From Rhizobiales bacterium CCH10-E5 (GTDB taxonomy: Bacteria > Pseudomonadota > Alphaproteobacteria > Rhizobiales > Beijerinckiaceae), in NCBI GenBank assembly GCA_001556125.1, contig LSIG01000036.1:1-12518 (forward strand): a DNA stretch of 12,518 bases, given 5' to 3'. The notes under the pieces are model-generated. The model was not told the origin of the DNA, did no database searches, and saw only the letters and a list, made by a program, of their open reading frames with translations. Positions 1 to 5,667 of this stretch are shown here, one piece after another. Both the position numbers and the translations under genes were made by a program. The stretch's first letter is position 1. Every line of letters starts with the position of its first letter.

Positions 1-51
1 CCCTTGGAATCACGAGTGCCCCAGTCGCTCAACCCTTTCGGGACGGGCTCT
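1..51. mobile_element. Possible right end of an insertion sequence extending out of the window
   Basis: Positions 36-54 match, in inverted orientation, the sequence at 12461-12479 at 16 of 19 positions. The orientation is that of two IS ends facing each other, with each element lying outside the window. Both are bordered by CTAA. Short YTAR-type targets are known for some IS5-family groups. No transposase coding is recognisable in these 51 bases. The element family is inferred; only the matching ends are seen. Confidence 0.3.
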
Positions 52-124
52 AAGCTGTTGATCTTCTTCGGACGCTTCCATGCAGACCATCTCGCTCCTT
101 GACGCCGCGGTTGCCTTGCTCCCT

Positions 125-154
125 ACGTCCGTCCATATGATTTGGGGACGGCGT
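125..154. promoter_or_regulatory. Imperfect inverted repeat upstream of the WYL regulator, candidate operator
   Basis: CCGTCC (129-134) and GGACGG (146-151) form a perfect 6-bp inverted repeat with an 11-bp spacer. It extends to nine pairs if one bulged T at 128 is allowed. It sits 65 bp before the regulator start at 219. BrxR/CapW-type regulators are known to repress their own operons through inverted repeats upstream, so this is a candidate site. A weak -35-like TTGACG lies at 99-104, but no convincing -10 follows it. The operator role is inference. Confidence 0.35.
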
Positions 155-218
155 GCCATCACGTCAAGTAACTAGACGCGATGTTCTGATGAGAATCGCG
201 TTTCTTGGAGGACAACAT

Positions 219-1133
219 ATGGAGGAGGGAAGCGAGCGGCTGCGCTGGGGGGTCCGCCGACGGCTCGAATTTATCGACTTCAGACTTTTCTGGGACGGCC
301 GATTCAATCGCAGCGACCTGTCGGTCACGTTCGGCATCTCGGCACAACAGGCGTCGGCGGATATCGGGCAGTATGAGAAGATCGCCCCCAAAAATCTCCA
401 TTACGACCGCGCCGAGAAGGCTTATATCCGTGCCGAAGGTTTCGCGCCGGCATTCATAGGCGAGACGATTGAGCGCTACCTTCTCCAGCTAGTCGCTATC
501 GAAAATCACTGGATGCGGCCCGGCGACACCTGGTTCGACGCCATTCCGCCGATCGAAGTCATCACCCTAGGCCGCAGAGCGACCGATCCGACGGTCTTGC
601 TGCGCGTGCTGGACGCAATCCGCAAACGGCAAGAAATCGACATTGAGTACGCGTCGCTGACCGGCTCGGTTCAGCCGTCCCGGACGATCGCACCCCATGC
701 CCTCGCCCACAGTGCCGGCCGCTGGTACGTGCGGTCATGGTCACGCGACCACAATGATTTTCGAGACTACAATCTCAACAGGGTAATTGCGGTCCTCGCC
801 CACCGGCCTGCTACGGTTGACGTCGCACTCGATTTCGAATGGGTCCATAAAATCAATCTTGTCATTCGGCCGAATCCGGGCTTGCCGCCTGAGCGGCAGG
901 CAGCCGTGGCCGCCGAGCACGCCATGACGGATGGCCGGCTCATACGGCCGTGCCGCTTGAGCCTCAGCTTCTACCTGATGAGCGAATACAATCTCGACGT
1001 CGAGCCGGGCGTGCTCAAGCCCGAGAAGCAGCAGATTGTTCTTCACAATCGCGACGAGGTCACCCAGGCGCGTGCCTCCTCGCGCCAGATGTCGATCGAG
1101 GCGCTCGCGCGCGCTTCACAATCGGTCCGATGA
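219..1133 (+). CDS. HTH-WYL transcriptional regulator of the BrxR/CapW type
   Basis: Predicted DNA-binding repressor of 304 residues. Residues 8-70 form a winged helix with the family's recognisable wording (RLEFIDFRLFWDGRFNRSD, then a QASADI recognition helix). Residues about 125-195 form a WYL domain containing RTIAPHAL and GRWYVRSW. Residues about 205-275 match the usual C-terminal extension. In this family the WYL domain is thought to sense a ligand, and the proteins repress BREX, CBASS and other anti-phage operons. The start at 219 is chosen because GGAGG (207-211) lies 7 bp before it and homologues begin just before the RLRW motif. An in-frame GTG at 153 is possible but lacks a ribosome site. 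The stop overlaps an ATG at 1130, which suggests coupling to downstream translation. The gene lies next to a nucleotidyltransferase, but no complete known defence system is in view. Confidence 0.85.
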   Translation: MEEGSERLRWGVRRRLEFIDFRLFWDGRFNRSDLSVTFGISAQQASADIGQYEKIAPKNLHYDRAEKAYIRAEGFAPAFIGETIERYLLQLVAIENHWMRPGDTWFDAIPPIEVITLGRRATDPTVLLRVLDAIRKRQEIDIEYASLTGSVQPSRTIAPHALAHSAGRWYVRSWSRDHNDFRDYNLNRVIAVLAHRPATVDVALDFEWVHKINLVIRPNPGLPPERQAAVAAEHAMTDGRLIRPCRLSLSFYLMSEYNLDVEPGVLKPEKQQIVLHNRDEVTQARASSRQMSIEALARASQSVR

Positions 1134-1201
1134 TAGTGACGCTCCCGACAACTCGCACCTGCTGTCCCCGACTCTGGCGCGTGCATCGACCATGGCAATA
1201 G
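1130..1201 (+). CDS. Short 23-codon ORF bridging the regulator and the NTase, possible coupling leader
   Basis: The ATG at 1130 overlaps the regulator stop codon as ATGA. The TAG at 1199-1201 lies just past the NTase ATG at 1192. The encoded peptide shows no recognisable family and no repeated residue pattern. The arrangement fits a stop-restart relay that would deliver ribosomes to the NTase, which lacks its own ribosome site. It could equally be the remnant of the true NTase start, separated from its frame by an indel. Confidence is low that the peptide itself matters. Confidence 0.25.
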   Translation: MIVTLPTTRTCCPRLWRVHRPWQ

Positions 1202-1875
1202 CGGCCACCATTCTGTTTGGAAGTCTTGCCCGCGGCGATCAGTCGGAAGGCTCCGACACCGATCTGCTGATAATCGATCTCGACGACGACACCCGTCACG
1301 TCTCGGTCGGTCACCTGTCGCTATTCGTCTATCCTTGGCGCCAACTGGCGCAGGACGCGCATAGCGGCGATCTCTTTGTTTGCCATCTTGTCCGCGAAGC
1401 GAGGGCGCTGATCGATCCTGACGGCTATCTCGAGAAGCTCCGAGATGCATTTCAGCTCAGGGCGAGCTATGCCGACGAGATCGGCCGGGCGGCAGACTTC
1501 GGTTGGTATCTCGTCCTCTATGGGGACGAACTTAACGCTTTGCTCCTGACGAAACGGGCTCTTTGGTGCATTCGAACGATCCTGATCGCCCGGAGCGCCG
1601 AGCGGCGCGATCCCGTTTTTGCCCCGCACCAGCTCGCGGAGGAAACCCAATCGGTTGCAGCGCGCGAGTTCCTGAGCCACCGGCACCATCCACGCGACGA
1701 CGCCACGGTTCGTCAGGTGCTTCGCTTGTTCCTTGAAGCAGAAGGACTATCGGACGCCGCTCTCCTAAATGCCAGTCGCGAGACTTTTCTCCAACGGTTT
1801 TCCGCCACCGCCAACAAGGTAGCGTTGCAGACGCTCCATCAGGAAGACGACAGTCGAGCAGGTTATGTTGGCTAG
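1192..1875 (+). CDS. Nucleotidyltransferase-fold protein (minimal NTase) with a helical C-terminal domain
   Basis: The protein has 227 residues from the ATG at 1192. Residues 9-25 contain the pol-beta-type signature GS-x10-D-x-D (G10, S11, D22, D24), as in MNT antitoxins and small NTases. The next strand (LSLFVY, residues 42-47) has Ser43 where a third carboxylate is usual, so catalysis may be altered or absent. Residues about 90-200 are helical and resemble the partner domain found in aminoglycoside-type or HEPN-linked NTases. An R-x6-H pair (R139, H146) is present, but I do not claim a HEPN nuclease from it. The substrate is unknown. No ribosome site precedes 1192. A 23-codon ORF starts at 1130, overlaps the regulator stop (ATGA) and ends at 1201 inside this gene, so translation may be coupled, or the N-terminus may have been shifted by an indel. 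The gene is likely co-transcribed with the WYL regulator. Confidence 0.7.
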   Translation: MAIAATILFGSLARGDQSEGSDTDLLIIDLDDDTRHVSVGHLSLFVYPWRQLAQDAHSGDLFVCHLVREARALIDPDGYLEKLRDAFQLRASYADEIGRAADFGWYLVLYGDELNALLLTKRALWCIRTILIARSAERRDPVFAPHQLAEETQSVAAREFLSHRHHPRDDATVRQVLRLFLEAEGLSDAALLNASRETFLQRFSATANKVALQTLHQEDDSRAGYVG

Positions 1876-1876
1876 C

Positions 1877-2095
1877 ATGACCGACCAACTCGCATGGCTG
1901 CGGTTCGTGGCGATCTACCCCGCGATCCGATCCAGCGCTTCAACGACATCGGCGAGCGAGGCGCGTCCAACTTTTGAAAATAGCGTCCGCGTTGATTTCC
2001 AAGCGCGAATCCGTTGCCAATTGCCAATAAAGATCACTGTGACTGGAACTCCAGCCGCGTTCATTGATTTATATCACAGGTCGATATATGTTTAA
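1877..2095 (+). CDS. Small hypothetical ORF after the NTase, 72 residues
   Basis: The ATG at 1877 follows the NTase stop (1873-1875) by one base, and the ORF runs to a TAA at 2093-2095, past the TumE start at 2088. The first 40 codons show the GC-rich third positions expected of coding DNA here. The later part becomes AT-richer and looks like intergenic sequence. I do not recognise the protein, and no motif, membrane segment or signal peptide stands out. It may be a short real gene, a truncated remnant of a third cargo gene, or chance. The roughly 210 bp between the NTase and TumE otherwise hold only the TumE upstream region. Confidence 0.25.
   Translation: MTDQLAWLRFVAIYPAIRSSASTTSASEARPTFENSVRVDFQARIRCQLPIKITVTGTPAAFIDLYHRSIYV
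2070..2088. promoter_or_regulatory. Inverted repeat over the TumE ribosome site and start, candidate autoregulatory operator
   Basis: TATATC (2070-2075) and GATATA (2083-2088) form a perfect inverted repeat with a 7-bp spacer. It covers the ribosome-binding AGG at 2078-2080 and the first base of the start codon. A smaller palindrome, TCAC-T-GTGA, lies upstream at about 2034-2042. Toxin-antitoxin operons are usually autoregulated by the antitoxin's DNA-binding domain at such sites. The role here is inferred. Confidence 0.35.
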
Positions 2096-2459
2096 TGAGA
2101 GAGAGCTAGAGGGCCTGATCGACCAGGCGGGCGTGTTTGCCCTGACAAACGGATGGCAGCTCGTGATACGCGCAGAATGGACAATCGTCACGCCGCAGCG
2201 TCCTCATGGCCTTTCGTATGCGCTTATTTTGCAAGATCAGAAAGGGAATCGGCTACTCGGTTTCGACAACTCGCATGCTTATGACGACGCGCCACCGGAC
2301 GCCCCATTCGACCATGAGCACCCTCCTGGCATGGTCAATCGTCGGATTAGATATGACTTCATCAGCGCCTCAACCCTGATTCAAGACGGCTTCGAGCGAG
2401 CTGCTACTTATTGTGAGTCAAAGGGTGAAGCGTTTGATTTTGTAGAGGAAAACCCATGA
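2088..2459 (+). CDS. tumE-like: TumE-like toxin (DUF6516 family)
   Basis: The protein has 123 residues, the usual size for this family. Recognisable parts are the PHGLSYALILQD strand region, LLGFDNSHAYDDAPP and the FDHEH motif. These correspond to the conserved 'HGirYsL, LLGFDNaH, yDHrH' pattern of TumE-like toxins. Family members are annotated as toxins of type II toxin-antitoxin systems paired with a winged-helix TumA antitoxin. The biochemical target is not something I can state. The start at 2088 is preferred over the in-frame TTG at 2064 because AGG lies about 7 bp upstream. The stop codon overlaps the next gene's start as ATGA (2456-2459), the usual sign of coupled toxin and antitoxin translation. 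Base composition is visibly AT-richer than in the genes after 4241, which suggests separate acquisition. Confidence 0.7.
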   Translation: MFNERELEGLIDQAGVFALTNGWQLVIRAEWTIVTPQRPHGLSYALILQDQKGNRLLGFDNSHAYDDAPPDAPFDHEHPPGMVNRRIRYDFISASTLIQDGFERAATYCESKGEAFDFVEENP

Positions 2460-4078
2460 GTAACGTCATTTCCGGAAATGCACTGCGGGATCGCATCCTC
2501 GCAAAGCTCTCCGCGAAGGCGGAGCGGACCGAAGACAATCTGGATTGGCTAAAAGCCATATCTGTGCCTTCGCACCGCGAACTCTTGACCCTAATTGCCC
2601 AAGAGGAGCCGGGCTCGATCGGGCAGCTCGCAGAGCTTGCGGGCAAAGCACAGCCCAACGTGAGCCGTTCCCTAAGTGCGCTCGCTTCTGCGGGACTTGT
2701 GGAGATCGAAACGTCAGGGCGGGTTGCCATCCCGCGCCTCACGACGCTTGGGCTGGAAAAGCTCCAGCAATTCCGGCTGGTGCCTCAACCTGTGCCTTCT
2801 CCAAGAGTGGATGGCGAAGGAACGGACGGCCGCGCTTTTGAACTCGGGGTGTCTGCGTCCCCTGACACACCTGCTGTCCTGGACCGAGATTTTATCCAAG
2901 GTTCATTCACCTTGAATGCCCGAATTCGAGACGGAAGTTCATTTGAGGGGACGTACGATGTCGACATTGTCAAAGAGGTCGGACACCTCACTCATAATTG
3001 GTGGCGCGTCATCTATCGCGCCGATGCCCCATATCACGTCGGGGTGTTCAGAAGCACGCGAGGAAAGCTGGCTGCCTGCTCATTTAAGTCGACTGGTCGT
3101 AATGTCGAGGTGCTGCTGAGCCGCTCTGAACCCGATATGGCGCCAGCGGTCGCAGCCATTTTCTCGACCACCGATTTTGAGAATCTCCTGCTAGACTCGC
3201 TGGCGAAGCCAGTGGTCTTAATGCTGCGTTCACGGGGGCGCTACGATCGCCCACTTGAGTCCAATGTGAGCCAAATCGAAGAGACGCGATCTTACCCGAA
3301 CGAGTATCAGTTCGCTCGGACCGCTGGAGCTCTTGGGTTGATCCCCACTGCCTTGTCGGAACAAGCCGCTGTCTCTGTGCGCGAGCTCGTCGAGTACATC
3401 GATGACGAGGATGTTCGGCTCGATTTCGCCTCTGCCGTGTTGGGGGAGGATTTGAATGCTGGTCGGGAATGGGTTGCGCGCGAGATGGAAGCCGCGGGGC
3501 AGGGAAACCGACTTCCGCGGCTTCCCGAATTGCGCAAGGAATGCCTGTTGTTAGCCAACATGGAGGCAAACCGCCCGTACAAGATTGGGATTTCGCTTGC
3601 GAAAGCCGTTCGGAAGAAGATTGGGTTGGCTTGCGATACAGCGTTTGGCGGCCTGAATGGATTGGCCAAGCAGATGGGCGCGGATGAGGGAATATCGCTT
3701 AGTTCGGATCCGCCTGGATCACTTCTCGCTTTTCAGGGCCTTAATAATGGCGAGCCGATACTACTGACTTCGGACAGAGGCCCTGTGGGATCGACATTCG
3801 TGATGGCCCGGGCAATTGGGGATTACATCGCGTATGGAAGCCGCAAATCGTGCGTCACGGAGCTTTACACGGAGCGCCAAGCCCTGGGTCGCGCCTTCGC
3901 CGCGGAGCTCCTCGCTCCTTCCGAAGCTATAATTTCGATGGTGCACAAGGAAGACAAGCCGATGAACGCGATCGCCCGCCATTTCGGCGTGGGGACCGAG
4001 GTCGTGCGTCGCCAGTACGACAACAACTCGCAGTTTGTGCGCGCGCCGTTCAACAATGGAATGTCAGCAAGCGCTTGA
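2456..4078 (+). CDS. Winged-helix (TumA-like) protein fused to a degenerate ImmA/IrrE-type metallopeptidase domain
   Basis: The protein has 540 residues, far longer than an ordinary TumA antitoxin (roughly 100-140). Residues 30-106 are a MarR/ArsR-like winged helix (EEPGSIGQLAELAGK, then QPNVSRSLSALASAGLVE). Residues about 145-270 form a beta-rich region I do not recognise. Residues about 360-525 follow the ImmA/IrrE (DUF955) plan: PYKIGISLAKAVRKKIGL, then a strand ending FVMARAIGDY, then TERQALGRAFAAELLAP and a final helix-turn-helix-like AIARHFGVGTEVV. The zinc-binding HExxH is replaced by RAxxD (R452, A453, D456), so proteolysis is unlikely. The start is set by the ATGA overlap with the TumE-like gene. 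The likely role is antitoxin and autorepressor, with the C-terminal domain acting as a sensor or dimeriser; this role is inference. The domain reading is fairly secure and the middle region is unknown. Confidence 0.75.
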   Translation: MSNVISGNALRDRILAKLSAKAERTEDNLDWLKAISVPSHRELLTLIAQEEPGSIGQLAELAGKAQPNVSRSLSALASAGLVEIETSGRVAIPRLTTLGLEKLQQFRLVPQPVPSPRVDGEGTDGRAFELGVSASPDTPAVLDRDFIQGSFTLNARIRDGSSFEGTYDVDIVKEVGHLTHNWWRVIYRADAPYHVGVFRSTRGKLAACSFKSTGRNVEVLLSRSEPDMAPAVAAIFSTTDFENLLLDSLAKPVVLMLRSRGRYDRPLESNVSQIEETRSYPNEYQFARTAGALGLIPTALSEQAAVSVRELVEYIDDEDVRLDFASAVLGEDLNAGREWVAREMEAAGQGNRLPRLPELRKECLLLANMEANRPYKIGISLAKAVRKKIGLACDTAFGGLNGLAKQMGADEGISLSSDPPGSLLAFQGLNNGEPILLTSDRGPVGSTFVMARAIGDYIAYGSRKSCVTELYTERQALGRAFAAELLAPSEAIISMVHKEDKPMNAIARHFGVGTEVVRRQYDNNSQFVRAPFNNGMSASA

Positions 4079-4240
4079 TCTCCGAAATCGCGATTGCTCA
4101 TCCTGCCGTGCAGTCGCGGCTTGTTGGGACGTTAGGTACCCGACCGAATGGCGCTCTACACTTGGCATCAGCGCCTGTGCTTCTCTGCTGGGAACGGCTA
4201 CTCCGCCGTTCGATTGAGCGAGAGAATTTAGCGCGACGGA
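4079..4240. other. Convergent intergenic region with a small stem-loop
   Basis: This 162-bp gap separates the plus-strand HTH/pseudo-protease gene from the minus-strand DUF1612 gene. GAACGGC (4192-4198) and GCCGTTC (4205-4211) form a perfect 7-bp stem with a 6-base loop. No T-run follows on either strand, so it is at best a weak or bidirectional terminator. I see nothing else in the region. Confidence 0.35.
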
Positions 4241-5449
4241 TCACATGATCCCCCAGGCCCGGTAGGGCTTCCGGCCGGTGAGTTCGCGCGGCAGGCTGCC
4301 GCCGAGCTCCTTCAGCATCGCCTCGACCGCCTGCGGCGTCACTTTTAGCCGGGCCGCCGCGAGTTGCACGGTAACCAGCGGAGACGCGACGAACACGTCA
4401 ACCAACTCCGCCAATTTCGAATTCCCCCGCCGGCCCTCACACCTCCGCAGCATCACGCTCCGCGCCAGCGAGAGCCGATCGAGATCGCCCTGCCCGAACG
4501 CCGCCGCCTCACCAAACGCGCCGAGCAGCCCCGCGATCCGGGAGTTGAGCGCCAAATGCGGGCTCCACCGAAACCGTCCCCGCCTGAGCCCCAGCCCAAG
4601 CGCCGGCAAATGCGCCGAACATAAACCCCGCTGGCGCAACACGGTCGCCGCGAACGCGAAGCCGAGTTCGCCCGCGCGGTCCGACGGCTCGAGCCAGAGC
4701 CAGGCATCGAGCGCGAGCGCGGCGGCAAGCGCGGCCGGCAGCCCCCTCCCCTCCTCCAGAATGGCGAGCCAGCGCGCGAACCGCCCGGCGGCGTCATAGC
4801 CGGGATCGCGCAAGGTCAGGTTTTTGCGACCCTCCTCGGAGGACAGATCGTTCCAGGCATCGAGCTTTTTTCGCGTCCGGACCAACAATGCGTCGATTTC
4901 GGCGAAGGCCGGATCGGCGTGATCGTCCTCCTCCTCTTCCTCAAGGTCGAGGGTATCCTCGTCGGCCTGGTCCTCCTCGTCGTCTTCACGATCGGTCCGG
5001 TCCCAGGGCGCTGCGAGCTGTTTCACGGTCCCCGACGGGGTCGTCGCCCTGCCAGGCCGACCTGGTTCCGGTGGCCCCTCGATCCCGAGCCGCAGTCGCA
5101 GGGCGCTCTCGCTCAAAATCTCGGCCGGCTCGCGCCGCGCCAGGCGCCGTCGTTCGTCGAGCATGGCGGCGGCCCGCGCGAGCTCGCGCGTCGGGCTGCG
5201 CACATCCATGCCGGCGTCGTGCAGGACGAGATCTTCGAGCGGGCACAGCCCGCCGGTGAGCCCAATCAGGGCCTGGGCTTCGAAGGCGTGGCCGCGCTGG
5301 CGTGCTCCTTCCCCCAGGACGGCCTCGGCGCGGAGCAAGCGCTCGTCGAAGCGAGCGAGCGCGACCGCCGCGGCCTCCGCGGCTGCGGCGCAGTCGCAAA
5401 CCAGGGCTTGGCGCTGGGTGTGCCGGAGTCCGTACCTAATTGATTTCAC
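4241..5449 (-). CDS. DUF1612 and helix-turn-helix domain protein (RHE_PE00001-like family)
   Basis: The protein has 402 residues. The N-terminal half carries the family pattern ALARFDERLLR (31-40), then LEDLVLHDAGMD (71-82) and SPTRELARA (85-93). Residues about 213-345 contain the long helical part. The C-terminus (about 345-402) is a helix-turn-helix (SPLVTVQLAAARLKVTPQAV) ending in the typical YRAWGIM. The family is common on rhizobial and related alphaproteobacterial plasmids, often near repABC genes; the function is unknown. Residues 153-177 form a strongly acidic low-complexity linker that looks like an insertion. The start is a GTG, with only a weak ribosome-like TCTGGA just upstream. 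No better in-frame start precedes the conserved region. The gene is divergent from the recombinase across an AT-rich 218-bp region, so it may regulate that promoter or assist recombination; this is inference. Confidence 0.8.
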   Translation of the reverse strand: MKSIRYGLRHTQRQALVCDCAAAAEAAAVALARFDERLLRAEAVLGEGARQRGHAFEAQALIGLTGGLCPLEDLVLHDAGMDVRSPTRELARAAAMLDERRRLARREPAEILSESALRLRLGIEGPPEPGRPGRATTPSGTVKQLAAPWDRTDREDDEEDQADEDTLDLEEEEEDDHADPAFAEIDALLVRTRKKLDAWNDLSSEEGRKNLTLRDPGYDAAGRFARWLAILEEGRGLPAALAAALALDAWLWLEPSDRAGELGFAFAATVLRQRGLCSAHLPALGLGLRRGRFRWSPHLALNSRIAGLLGAFGEAAAFGQGDLDRLSLARSVMLRRCEGRRGNSKLAELVDVFVASPLVTVQLAAARLKVTPQAVEAMLKELGGSLPRELTGRKPYRAWGIM

Positions 5450-5501
5450 ATCCAGAGAACTATCACAGCCAATTTAAATAGCCATAAACTTGTTTCACAT
5501 C
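5444..5501. repeat. 9-bp direct repeat in the divergent promoter region
   Basis: TTTCACATC occurs at 5444-5452, overlapping the GTG start of the DUF1612 gene, and again at 5493-5501. The two copies are 49 bp apart in an AT-rich stretch. They could be binding sites for the DUF1612 HTH protein or accessory arm sites for the recombinase. Nine bases repeated once can also be chance. Confidence 0.3.
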
Positions 5502-5520
5502 GACATCATTTAGTACGTAT

Positions 5521-5559
5521 CCATCACTATCGATAATTACCTCTTATCGATAGCGATGG
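5521..5559. other. 16-bp inverted repeat with 7-bp spacer, candidate tyrosine-recombinase core site
   Basis: Left arm 5521-5536 and right arm 5544-5559 are inverted copies matching at 15 of 16 positions, including a perfect inner 10 bp (CTATCGATAA / TTATCGATAG). The spacer is TTACCTC (5537-5543). Arms of 11-16 bp around a 6-8-bp spacer are the standard core-site architecture of tyrosine recombinases (dif, loxP, FRT). This one lies 109 bp upstream of such a gene. It could instead be an operator shared by the divergent genes. Confidence 0.55.
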
Positions 5560-5667
5560 ACATGGCGCTGGAAATCGACGAAATTGGCGCTCCGGATGAC
5601 CGGCGGCGACGTCGGACGGGCCTCCGGTCGTCGAAATCGGCCCTCGTGAACGGTACCAGGAGCGCCC

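Noticed and set aside
741..1046. 101-codon minus-strand frame inside the WYL regulator
   Set aside because: It is a shadow of the regulator gene; no motif and no ribosome site.
1600..1640. HEPN nuclease motif in the NTase C-terminal domain
   Set aside because: An R-x6-H pair is present, but its position and surrounding sequence do not clearly match a HEPN active site, so no toxin activity is claimed.
4192..4211. Stem-loop in the convergent gap as a strong terminator
   Set aside because: The stem is only 7 bp and no T-run follows on either strand.
4278..5477. Several long open frames on the plus strand opposite the DUF1612 gene
   Set aside because: They are low-complexity, arginine- and serine-rich translations of very GC-rich antisense DNA. 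The minus-strand frame has clear family motifs.
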